From positions 1 to 34,608 of the IMG/VR virus record IMGVR_UViG_3300047551_001398: 34,608 nucleotides of DNA. The stretch is one strand, 5' to 3'. This DNA comes from a virus. The stretch's first letter is position 1, and every line of letters starts with the position of its first letter. Below, piece by piece: positions 24,475-31,650 of the stretch. A program made the translations under genes and the position numbers. The notes beneath the pieces are model-generated. The model had not been told where the DNA came from and made no database searches. It saw only the letters and a program-made list of their open reading frames with translations.

Positions 24475-25896
24475 ATGCCATCTGATAGAACCGAAATTTT
24501 AATCCTTCGCTCCCTGCTCCACGATGAAGAGTTTGGCAGGAAAGTTCTTCCATTCCTGAAGCCCGAGTATTTTACCGAGCACGATGAACGAGTAATTTTT
24601 GGTTGCATCAGCGAGTTCTACACCAAGTATAACAACAAGCCGAGTGTTGAAAGTCTGTTGGTTGATTTGGGCAAGTATGATACTTTGAACGAAACCGAGT
24701 TCAAGAGGATTCGGGAAACAGTCAAGAGTTTCAAGACTCACGAGGTAGCGGAACCACAATGGTTACTTGATAATACTGAAAACTTCTGCAAGGAAAAGGC
24801 ACTTTACAATGGAATCATGGAATCCATTCAAATTATTGATGGAAAGTCCAAAGACAAAACTAAGACTGCTATTCCAAGCATTCTTTCTACTGCTCTTGCA
24901 GTTAGTTTTGATAGTCATATCGGTCACGATTTTATTGGTGACGCGGACAAACGATACGATTTCTATCATACCGTAGAAAAGCGTATTCCGTTTGATCTTG
25001 AATTGTTGAACAAGATTACAAACAACGGAACGCCTTATAAAACCCTGAATGTTTGTCTAGCAGGCACGGGCGTGGGTAAGTCTTTGTTTCTTTGCCATCA
25101 CGCGGCTAACTGTTTAATGCAAGGCAAGAATGTGCTGTATATCACTTGCGAAATGGCAGAAGAAAGAATCGCTGAACGCATTGATGCTAATCTGATGGAT
25201 ACTGCTCTAGATGACCTGAAGGCTTTGCCTAAGGATATCTACGACCGCAAGATGCGGCGTATCATGGAGCAGACTACAGGCAAACTGATTATCAAAGAGT
25301 ATCCCACAGCAACAGCCAATGTTATGCACTTCAAGCATCTGTTGGATGAACTGCGTCTCAAGCGTAACTTCACGCCTGAGATTATCTTTATTGATTACCT
25401 GAACATCTGTGCTTCGTCTAGAATGAAGCAGAGTGCAACCGTGAACTCGTATACATTCATCAAGGCTATTGCAGAAGAACTTCGTGGTCTTGCGGTGGAA
25501 ACAGGCGTTCCTATCTTTACTGCCACACAAACTAACCGTTCAGGTTTTGCTAGCACGGATGTGGAACTTACAGATACAAGCGAGTCGTTCGGTCTACCGC
25601 AAACCGCAGATTTCATGTTTGCCTTGGTTTCAACTGAAGAACTTCAAGGGCTTGGTCAAATTATGATTAAGCAACTTAAGAATCGTTACGCTGACCCTGC
25701 TGCAAATCGTAGATTTGTGGTGGGCATTGACCGCAGCAAAATGAAACTGTTTGACTTGGATGAATCGGCTCAACGCGGAATTATCAACATGTCAGAATCT
25801 AAAGATGAGGAATCTGAAGACGAGGGTGAATTTAAAACTTTCCGTGAGCGAATGTCAGACAAATTTAAAAAGCGAGATTTTGCTGATTGGTCTTGA
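24475..25896 (+). CDS. 41: Replicative DNA helicase (T4 gp41, DnaB family)
   Basis: 473 residues from ATG 24475; the frame runs up to a TTG at 24466, but that would leave even less leader. An N-terminal helical domain (~1-150) is followed by a RecA-type core: Walker A AGTGVGKS (196-203), YITCEMAEERIAERIDANL, Walker B EIIFIDY (302-308), TATQTNRSGF with the sensor Gln and arginine-finger region, SFGLPQTADFMFAL, LKNRYADPAANRRF. The C-terminus is acidic and ends FADWS. Forms the hexamer that unwinds the fork and, with gp61, makes the primosome. In T4 it lies just downstream of uvsX and 40; here ~15.8 kb of sugar genes lie between. Confidence 0.96.
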   Translation: MPSDRTEILILRSLLHDEEFGRKVLPFLKPEYFTEHDERVIFGCISEFYTKYNNKPSVESLLVDLGKYDTLNETEFKRIRETVKSFKTHEVAEPQWLLDNTENFCKEKALYNGIMESIQIIDGKSKDKTKTAIPSILSTALAVSFDSHIGHDFIGDADKRYDFYHTVEKRIPFDLELLNKITNNGTPYKTLNVCLAGTGVGKSLFLCHHAANCLMQGKNVLYITCEMAEERIAERIDANLMDTALDDLKALPKDIYDRKMRRIMEQTTGKLIIKEYPTATANVMHFKHLLDELRLKRNFTPEIIFIDYLNICASSRMKQSATVNSYTFIKAIAEELRGLAVETGVPIFTATQTNRSGFASTDVELTDTSESFGLPQTADFMFALVSTEELQGLGQIMIKQLKNRYADPAANRRFVVGIDRSKMKLFDLDESAQRGIINMSESKDEESEDEGEFKTFRERMSDKFKKRDFADWS

Positions 25897-25921
25897 CAAC
25901 CATCTAGATACAGGGTATACT
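25893..25921 (+). promoter_or_regulatory. Sigma70-type promoter at the gene 41 stop
   Basis: TTGACA (25893-25898), 17-base spacer, TATACT (25916-25921). Expected start about 7 bases on, close to 25928, which is the A of the next ATG. The stop TGA of gene 41 (25894-25896) lies in the -35 box. A second TATACT (25922-25927) is too far from the -35. Confidence 0.8.
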
Positions 25922-25927
25922 TATACT

Positions 25928-26188
25928 ATGTTCAGACTCCACATCGACATCCCTCTGAATACTGACGAGACCACCGCAGCAATCCTGTCGGAGAACCTTG
26001 TCAATATGCTTGTCAGCAACATCACACCTGTTGCAGGCGGGGTTGTTCTCACGGAAGTGAACTATCGTTTGGGTCATGACGATGATCGGCAGAAGAGCAA
26101 CTACCTCATCAAAACCGAATCGGGTCATGTCGCAAACAAGAAGTCTCGTATTCCCTTGGTTGTGGAGGAAGAGACTACAGACGGATAA
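25928..26188 (+). CDS. Small protein of unknown function
   Basis: 86 residues from ATG 25928. The same frame is open back into gene 41, but the promoter and spacing place the start here. FRLHIDIPLNTDETTAAILSENL looks like a strand followed by a helix. A Gly-rich turn, VVLTEVNYRLG and an acidic end (VEEETTDG) follow. No SD precedes it, and the predicted transcription start is at or next to the ATG, so it may be read from a leaderless mRNA. The tRNA begins 2 bases after its stop. Family not recognised. Confidence 0.6.
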   Translation: MFRLHIDIPLNTDETTAAILSENLVNMLVSNITPVAGGVVLTEVNYRLGHDDDRQKSNYLIKTESGHVANKKSRIPLVVEEETTDG

Positions 26189-26189
26189 T

Positions 26190-26263
26190 GGGAGTGGGGG
26201 GTCTTTGGTTGGCCCAGATCGGTTTATACCCGATTGGAACAGGTTCGAATCCTGACGCTCCTA
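26190..26263 (+). tRNA. Probable tRNA-Ile (anticodon UAU, reads AUA)
   Basis: A cloverleaf can be folded. The acceptor GGGAGTG pairs with CGCTCCT (two G-U pairs) with A as discriminator. The anticodon stem ATCGG/CCGAT holds the loop TTTATAC, whose middle TAT is the anticodon. The T-arm CAGG-TTCGAAT-CCTG is canonical. Weak points: positions 8-9 are GG instead of the usual U8, the D-arm is irregular, and one T-stem pair is A-A. CCA is not encoded. AUA codons are frequent in the AT-rich genes here, so an AUA-reading tRNA makes sense. Bacteria usually read AUA with a lysidine-modified CAU tRNA, so a UAU tRNA is notable. Confidence 0.6.
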
Positions 26264-26270
26264 CTAAATA
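26264..26270 (+). promoter_or_regulatory. Late-promoter-like CTAAATA after the tRNA
   Basis: CTAAATA directly follows the tRNA 3' end and lies 21 bases before the next ATG, with SD AAAGGAG in between. Resembles the T4 late box. Confidence 0.35.
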
Positions 26271-26291
26271 AACTCAAAAGGAGATTAAACT

Positions 26292-26648
26292 ATGCTTATT
26301 CCAAATACAGACTATGTGATTGTTAAAGTTGATCGCACCAAGATTAAGCCAGGCGAGGCTTTTGAAGGAATCGTTTATTCGGTTGGTCAACCTCCTTTTG
26401 CACCACAGCCTGTTGGTGGTGACGGTAGAAACTTCTCATTTGCCCGTCAGCCTGATCCATTTCCTATTCAAAAGGGAGATCGCGTAGTTGTTGGTGGGTA
26501 TATGACTCTTATGACGGAAAATGATCAAGCATTGGCTATTTGTTTCAAGTCAGAAGTGTATGCCATCATTCGAGATGAACAAGAAGAAATCAATCTGTTC
26601 AATCAAGAGATGGAACAGGACACCAATCCGCAACTACTTAAGGGCTAA
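26292..26648 (+). CDS. Possible Cpn10/GroES-like protein
   Basis: 118 residues. The opening PNTDYVIVKVD, the FEGIVYSVGQ segment, IQKGDRVVVGG and the late FKSEVYAIIRDE follow the strand order of a Cpn10 barrel (GroES: RPLHDRVIVK, GGIVLTG, VKVGDIV, ESDILAIVE). A Pro/Gly-rich loop (PPFAPQPVGGDGRN, 35-48) replaces the usual middle. The C-terminal ~20 residues are acidic and likely disordered. The match is looser than for the 4742 gene. Strong SD AAAGGAG before the ATG. It could equally be an unrelated small beta-barrel. Confidence 0.4.
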   Translation: MLIPNTDYVIVKVDRTKIKPGEAFEGIVYSVGQPPFAPQPVGGDGRNFSFARQPDPFPIQKGDRVVVGGYMTLMTENDQALAICFKSEVYAIIRDEQEEINLFNQEMEQDTNPQLLKG

Positions 26649-26651
26649 ACC

Positions 26652-27158
26652 TTGAAGGTTCTCCTCCTAAACGCTAGCGAGGAAGTCTTAAATGTGATTG
26701 ATTGGAAGCGAGCGGTTAACCTGCTTTGTTCAGGTAGAGCCGAGAAACCCTACGGTCACGAAGACTACTATCGCATCACAACCCCACGAGGTCACTACGA
26801 ACTGCCCACTGCTATTGTATTGGTGCAGTATGTGAACCTGCCGTATCGTGTTAAGGGAGCCACACGAAAAGGAATATTCCGTCGTGACAAATATGAGTGT
26901 CAGTATTGTGGTTGTTCTTTGAATGCCGCAAACGGAACGGTTGACCATGTGATGCCGGTAAGCCGTGGCGGTAAGTTTGAGTGGAAGAATCTGGTAGCCT
27001 CATGCCGTAAGTGCAACTATCGGAAGGCTAACCGAACCCCTCAGGAAGCCAAGATGCCGCTTGCCAAGACTCCTATTGTGCCTAACAGGAAGATGATTGT
27101 AATGACCATAATTGACCATTTAGGCCCAAAAACTTGGTCTAGGTGGATTGAAGAATAG
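26652..27158 (+). CDS. HNH endonuclease with zinc ribbon
   Basis: 168 residues, TTG start at 26652, three bases after the previous stop. Zn-binding CQYC (C83/C86) and CRKC (C118/C121) flank the catalytic TVDHVMPVSRGG (D98-H99) and NLVASC (N113), the McrA-like HNH core. The N-terminal ~70 residues (LLLNASEEVLNVIDWKRAVNLL) are the conserved leader of a widespread HNH family (HNH_5-like) in phages and cyanobacteria. Composition matches its neighbours, so unlike the 4191 gene it does not look like a recent insert. Role unknown; DNA processing, packaging or homing are possible. Confidence 0.85.
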   Translation: MKVLLLNASEEVLNVIDWKRAVNLLCSGRAEKPYGHEDYYRITTPRGHYELPTAIVLVQYVNLPYRVKGATRKGIFRRDKYECQYCGCSLNAANGTVDHVMPVSRGGKFEWKNLVASCRKCNYRKANRTPQEAKMPLAKTPIVPNRKMIVMTIIDHLGPKTWSRWIEE

Positions 27159-27166
27159 TATAAATA
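27159..27166 (+). promoter_or_regulatory. Perfect T4-type late promoter box TATAAATA
   Basis: TATAAATA immediately follows the stop TAG of the HNH gene (27156-27158) and lies 6 bases before the ATG at 27173. In T4 this exact box is recognised by gp55/gp33-modified polymerase. A start about 7 bases downstream would fall at the ATG. It heads the block of probably packaged and structural proteins. Confidence 0.6.
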
Positions 27167-27172
27167 TGGAGT

Positions 27173-28393
27173 ATGCTATCATTTTCTTGCTATAATACTC
27201 CTAATTCAATCAACGAAGCCAACAAAGGTGGTCATATCAGCCACCTTGAAGACGGCATGTTTGAAGAAGGTTATGCAGGACTTCAAGCATCCATTAAAAT
27301 TTTAAAAGATGTTGCTAACAGCGTTTCCGCATCAGGTAAAGCGGTTCCGTCTGTTAATGTGTCTACCAAGTGGGATGGTGCTCCGGCTTTAATTGTAGGA
27401 ACTCACCCTGAAACCAAGAAGTTCTTTGTAGCCACCAAGTCTTTCTTCTCAAAAACTTCAAAGGTTAACTATACTGAAGCAGATATCCGTGCTAACCATG
27501 AAGGTGGTGTGGTGGATAAACTGATTCTTGCTCTGAAATATTTGAAACCTTTGAACATTCGTGGTATTGCTTGGGGCGACTTGCTGTTCACTCAAGCCGA
27601 GAAAAAAGCAGAAACTATTGACGGCAAAAGTTACATTACCTTCCGTCCTAATACCATTACATACGCGGTTCCTGCTAATAGTCCAACAGGAATGGAAGTA
27701 GCCGCTGCTAAGTTTGGTATCGTGTTCCACACAAAGTGGAGCGGAAGCGGAGATCCGAAAGAGCGTTCTTCATGGTCGCCTGGTGTTCCTCCTATGGGAA
27801 CTTCAACAGGAGTTTGGATTGTAGACGCTAAAGTTCCTACACTTCCAAAGAACATGTTGTTGCAGTCCGCTGAAGAAAAACAATTTGTAGACTTGGTTGC
27901 CAAGATTGAAGCAAACGCTGGTTCAATGAAATCTGCACTTGTATCTTTCTTGAAGAGTGAAGCCGCTGAGTATGTTGCACAGTATGTAAACGCAACTGTA
28001 AAAGCAGGCTTGTCAAACAATACAGCCAACGGTCTTGCTGTGTTTATTCAATCTCGTATTGCTGCGGAAGTGGAAGCCTTAAAGACTGATGCCAAGAAAA
28101 AAGAAAAGCAGGAAAAGGTTGCAAGAATTACCAAGTATCTTAAAGCATATGCATCACAGATTGACTTGCTGTTTGGTTTGCATGCCATGATTGCTAAAGC
28201 CAAAGCAATGATTATATCTAAACTTTCTCTTACCCAAACTGTTTCAACTTTCATTGGTGACAAAGACGGATATCGTCCAACCGCACCTGAAGGTTTCGTA
28301 GCAGTTTGTGGTAAGACATGTCGTATCGTGAAACTTGTTGACCGCAACGAGTTCTCACGCAACAACTTTAATCTAGCAAAGGAATGGAAGTGA
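27173..28393 (+). CDS. DUF6267-like protein with KWDG ligase/nucleotidyltransferase-type motif
   Basis: 406 residues. Resembles a family common in T4-like cyanophages, in which an HLED motif (24-27) precedes TKWDGAPA. K66-x-D68-G69 fits motif I (KxDG, adenylated Lys) of the ligase/capping nucleotidyltransferase superfamily. RGIAWGDLLF (130-139), ITYAVP (162-167), GIVFHTKW (182-189) and WIVDAKVP (215-222) are where motifs III, IIIa, IV and V would lie. Activity is inferred. The N-terminus MLSFSCYNTPNSINE|A has an I-x-E site like T4 prohead-protease cleavage sites. The start is set by the ATG after the late box; GGAG lies only one base away, so initiation may be leaderless. Confidence 0.65.
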   Translation: MLSFSCYNTPNSINEANKGGHISHLEDGMFEEGYAGLQASIKILKDVANSVSASGKAVPSVNVSTKWDGAPALIVGTHPETKKFFVATKSFFSKTSKVNYTEADIRANHEGGVVDKLILALKYLKPLNIRGIAWGDLLFTQAEKKAETIDGKSYITFRPNTITYAVPANSPTGMEVAAAKFGIVFHTKWSGSGDPKERSSWSPGVPPMGTSTGVWIVDAKVPTLPKNMLLQSAEEKQFVDLVAKIEANAGSMKSALVSFLKSEAAEYVAQYVNATVKAGLSNNTANGLAVFIQSRIAAEVEALKTDAKKKEKQEKVARITKYLKAYASQIDLLFGLHAMIAKAKAMIISKLSLTQTVSTFIGDKDGYRPTAPEGFVAVCGKTCRIVKLVDRNEFSRNNFNLAKEWK

Positions 28394-31383
28394 AGAAACT
28401 AACACAAGTCATTACCGAAGCACCCAAGAAAGAAAAGTCAATTGTTATTGGTGTTGGTAGATTTAACCCACCAACAACAGGACACGAAGTTCTTGTAAAT
28501 AAAGTAATGACAGAAGCACAAAAGATCAGTGCTGAGTTTTGCATTTACGCTTCATATTCTCAAGACCCAAAGAAAAACCCGCTAGATGTAAAAACCAAAC
28601 TTGATCTGCTCAAAAAGTTTTTTCCAAAGATGAAGTTTCAGGCTATGCCTAAGCCTTTCCCAAACAAGGATGGAAAAACTGTTGCAGGCCCATATGCTAT
28701 TGCACAAAAATTGAGTGATGCAGGATATACACGAGTTTACATTGTTACAGGTGCAGATCATATGGCAGAATATAACAAAATTAAGCAATACATTGACACA
28801 GATCCAAAGAGCACAGAAGGATATAAGTTCTCGGATTTCAAAGTTATCAATGCTGGTGCTCGTGATCCTGATGCTGAAGGAGTTCAAGGCATGTCGGCTT
28901 CCAAGATGCGTAAAGCAGTATTTGATGGCGACTTTGATGCGTTCCGTGAAGGCGTTCCTGCTCATGTTAAGGACGCAGATGCAAAGAAAATGTTCATGGC
29001 AGTTAAGAAAGGTATGCAACTAAAAGAAGAGTGGTTGTGGGAAGAAAAGGCTTCTGATGTAACCATTCTTTGCTTAACCTCGGCTGAAGGCAGCACAGAC
29101 GGTTCTTCCATAGAAAAAATGGAAAAGAGTTGCAAAAAGAAGGGTATTGCATTTCATGTGATAAAGATGAAATACGCTCACATCAATTCAATGGAAGCAA
29201 GTGGTGAAAAGATTACCATTGAGATGAATGAAGGTGAAGATAAACCAAAGAAATTAACAATAAAGCCACAGAATACTCTGTGCTTTGTTCGTGGCGGTGT
29301 TATGAACTCAGAACTAGGAGTTGGTCTTGCCACAGTATTACAAAATAACGGTGTGTTCATGGTTAACGAGAAGGGTGCTATGGAAATTTGTGCAAACAAA
29401 TTGCAAACTGCTCTAGCCCTTCAGAAGTATAACCTGCCACACCCAAGAACTGCTTTTGTTTCAAACGAAGAATCGGTTGAAACGGCTATGAAGGCTATTG
29501 GTGATAAATATCCTGTTGTAGTTAAGACTGTAACAGGAGCAGAAGGTATCGGCGTTTCAATCATTGAAAGCGAGAAGTCTTTGCGTTCTGTTCTTCAGTC
29601 TTTATGGAAATTTGGTGCAGAAGTTATCTTACAAGAGTTCTTGCCAGGATTTAAAAATGATGTTCGCTCAATTGTTCTAAATGGCAAGATATTTGCCTGT
29701 GCAAAGCGTGACAAGGCTAAAGGAGATTTTAGAACTAATATTGCTAGAGGTTCCTCAGGGGGAGCATTCAAGTTAAGTCCAGAAGAGATTGAACTTGTAG
29801 AAAAAGTTGCTTTAGTTAGCAAATGTTATTATGTTGGTGTTGACCATGTTGTGGTTAACGGCAAGCCTTATGTTATTGAGATGAACGCTTCGCCAGGTAG
29901 TGGCAACATGTATACTCTTTACGAAAACGGTAAGCCAACCGAAGAAGTGGACGGTCAAGGATTGATTGATGCTTTAATTGAACATGTAAGCAACAAGTCT
30001 AATTGGAAACTTTTTGCCAGCGTTGCTGTTACTGAAAATATAATGGTAGATGGAGTCGAATATACGGCAAAAATTGATACTGGTAATAGCGGATACAATT
30101 CAATTGACGCAAACGATATCAAGATAAATGAAAAAAATCACACAGTATCTTTTAAACTAAATGGAAAATCTTTAAAGAAAAATATTGTAAGTAGAATAAA
30201 GATAAGAAGAGGTGGCACAGAAGAAAGAGAAATCCGCCCAATAGTTTTAATGGATGTTGAATTTGCAGGTAGAGAATACAAAAATGTTAAATTCTCTTTA
30301 GCAAACAGAGAACATATGGATTATAAAGTTTTGATTGGTTTGAGATTTTTAAGACAAACAGGAATGCAAGTTAATCCTAAAGAGATGGTTGCGTCCACAC
30401 CAAAAACACAAAAAGAGGAGTTGAATATGAACGAGGGAGCAGCACAAGCAAGCCCAAAAGATAAAGAAACAGGCTTGCCTAAAAAGTATGTTTCAGGATT
30501 AAGCCGTGCAGATGCCAAGGCTAGAGTACAACAGTTTGCTGCTCGCAAGGCTCGTTCAGATTCAGATCCAAAAGCATGGGAAAAACTTCCAGGTGATCCT
30601 AAGAAAACTGCTAGACGATCTAAGTATTCAATAGCATTTGCTAAAAAGTTTGGAACAAAATCTGAAGCAGTTGAAATACAAGAAATTCTTGAACAGGCAG
30701 TAGTATTGGACAATCAACAGAGCATTTCTTCTAGAATTGAAAAAGCAAGAGAACTTCAAAGTGGGGTTTTAACTGTAGAAGAAAAAGATGCTTGGGATGT
30801 ATACATTCAAGAGCAAAAGAAAATGATGTATGCAGAACACGCTCCCAAATCTCCTGCAACACTTGACGAAGAATTTGAGTGGATTCTTTACGAGCATACC
30901 GATGAAATCAGTTTTTCACGAAAGATTTTTAAAGAAGTTTTAGAGGTTGGAACAAATAAAATTCGTAAAACCTATGCTAAAGACACTCCAGGTCAAAATG
31001 ATATTGCTGAAGAAATGGACGACGAAGAAAAAAATAGCATCTACAAAGAATGGTCTAAACTTGTAAACATGGGGGCCAAGGAACTTCAAAACTTTATTGA
31101 CTCGGAAGACGGCAAAGAAGCAGGGTTGTCTAGAAAAGAAGCAGGCAAAGCAGGAACGGGCGGAGGTAAGATAACTTCAGGTAGAGACTCAGCCCGCGCT
31201 ATAGTTAGAATGCTTGGCAAGAAAAAAGATGATTGGCAGGCAGGAGATTGGAAATGGGCAAACAAACAAATTTCATTTATCAGTAGAATGAAGGGAGCCA
31301 AAGGCCCACTTCGTGATGATAAAGGTAGACCCACAAGAAAATTATTAGCCCTAAAAATTTGGGGTCATAATCCGGAGAAATAA
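28390..31383 (+). CDS. Multidomain fusion: NMNAT-like nucleotidyltransferase, RimK-like ATP-grasp ligase, retropepsin-like protease, C-terminal phage domains
   Basis: About 997 residues from GTG 28390 (GTGA overlap, AAAGGA 6 bases away; the ATG at 28384 abuts that SD). Domain 1 (~17-200): cytidylyltransferase fold with GRFNPPTTGH and GMSASKMRKAV. Domain 2 (~220-535): RimK-type ATP-grasp with VVVKTVTGAEGIGVSI (ATP Lys) and VIEMNASPGSG; RimK adds glutamate to ribosomal S6. Domain 3 (~540-660): retropepsin-like RimB/PF05618-type protease, AKIDTGNSGYNSI (catalytic DTG) and YKVLIGLRFL. Domain 4 (~680-770): GLPKKYVSGLSRADAK, DUF6321-like. Domain 5 (~890-997): GRDSARAIVRML...GRPTRKLLALKIWGHNP. N-terminus MKKLTQVITE|A resembles a capsid-targeting peptide. 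Confidence 0.8.
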   Translation: MKKLTQVITEAPKKEKSIVIGVGRFNPPTTGHEVLVNKVMTEAQKISAEFCIYASYSQDPKKNPLDVKTKLDLLKKFFPKMKFQAMPKPFPNKDGKTVAGPYAIAQKLSDAGYTRVYIVTGADHMAEYNKIKQYIDTDPKSTEGYKFSDFKVINAGARDPDAEGVQGMSASKMRKAVFDGDFDAFREGVPAHVKDADAKKMFMAVKKGMQLKEEWLWEEKASDVTILCLTSAEGSTDGSSIEKMEKSCKKKGIAFHVIKMKYAHINSMEASGEKITIEMNEGEDKPKKLTIKPQNTLCFVRGGVMNSELGVGLATVLQNNGVFMVNEKGAMEICANKLQTALALQKYNLPHPRTAFVSNEESVETAMKAIGDKYPVVVKTVTGAEGIGVSIIESEKSLRSVLQSLWKFGAEVILQEFLPGFKNDVRSIVLNGKIFACAKRDKAKGDFRTNIARGSSGGAFKLSPEEIELVEKVALVSKCYYVGVDHVVVNGKPYVIEMNASPGSGNMYTLYENGKPTEEVDGQGLIDALIEHVSNKSNWKLFASVAVTENIMVDGVEYTAKIDTGNSGYNSIDANDIKINEKNHTVSFKLNGKSLKKNIVSRIKIRRGGTEEREIRPIVLMDVEFAGREYKNVKFSLANREHMDYKVLIGLRFLRQTGMQVNPKEMVASTPKTQKEELNMNEGAAQASPKDKETGLPKKYVSGLSRADAKARVQQFAARKARSDSDPKAWEKLPGDPKKTARRSKYSIAFAKKFGTKSEAVEIQEILEQAVVLDNQQSISSRIEKARELQSGVLTVEEKDAWDVYIQEQKKMMYAEHAPKSPATLDEEFEWILYEHTDEISFSRKIFKEVLEVGTNKIRKTYAKDTPGQNDIAEEMDDEEKNSIYKEWSKLVNMGAKELQNFIDSEDGKEAGLSRKEAGKAGTGGGKITSGRDSARAIVRMLGKKKDDWQAGDWKWANKQISFISRMKGAKGPLRDDKGRPTRKLLALKIWGHNPEK
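30414..30429 (+). promoter_or_regulatory. Strong internal ribosome-binding site and in-frame ATG within the fusion gene
   Basis: AGAGGAG (30414-30420), six bases, then ATG (30427), in frame with the fusion. Translation here would give a separate ~318-residue protein starting MNEGAAQASPKDK that holds only the two C-terminal domains. It lies exactly at the boundary after the retropepsin domain, so it may be the original start of a gene later fused, or a working second start. Confidence 0.55.
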
Positions 31384-31384
31384 A

Positions 31385-31645
31385 ATGAAAAATTTTAAAG
31401 ATTTAAAAAAAGAATTAGAATTAACAGAAACTATTAAAGCAGTTAAAAATAAAGCCGCTAAGTCTGGCATATCGTATGCAATTTTAAAGAAAGTTTACGA
31501 CCGAGGTATGGCTGCTTGGAAAGGCGGCCATAGACCCGGAGCAACTCCACAGCAATGGGCATTGGCTAGAGTCAACTCATTTTTAACAGGCGGTAAAACA
31601 CGAACAACTGCTGATGCGGATCTTTGGAAGAAAGCAAAAGGATAA
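31385..31645 (+). CDS. Small conserved phage protein (DUF5824-like)
   Basis: 86 residues. The core AKSGISYAILKKVYDRGMAAWKGGHRPGATPQQWALARVNSFLTGG is a motif I have seen in many phage and virus proteins of unknown function. The tail TTADADLWKKAKG repeats the last residues of the lysozyme downstream (GDLWKKANG). N-terminus MKNFKDLKKELELTE|T contains an L-x-E site at residue 15, like T4 capsid-targeting leaders. AT-rich. ATG one base after the previous stop. May be a packaged DNA-associated protein (inference). Confidence 0.65.
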   Translation: MKNFKDLKKELELTETIKAVKNKAAKSGISYAILKKVYDRGMAAWKGGHRPGATPQQWALARVNSFLTGGKTRTTADADLWKKAKG

Positions 31646-31650
31646 TTTAT

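Noticed and set aside
27188-27196. Extended -10-like TGCTATAAT just inside the KWDG gene
   Set aside because: No -35 at the right distance and no alternative gene start after it; the TATAAATA box upstream is the better signal.
27631-28029. Long antisense ORF (132 aa) opposite the KWDG gene; likewise 28582-29019 and 30321-30713
   Set aside because: They mirror codon structure of strong + strand genes, have no SD or family features, and no other gene in the window is on the - strand.
28384-28386. ATG at 28384 as start of the fusion protein
   Set aside because: The SD AAAGGA directly abuts it; the GTG at 28390 has proper spacing and overlaps the upstream stop as GTGA.
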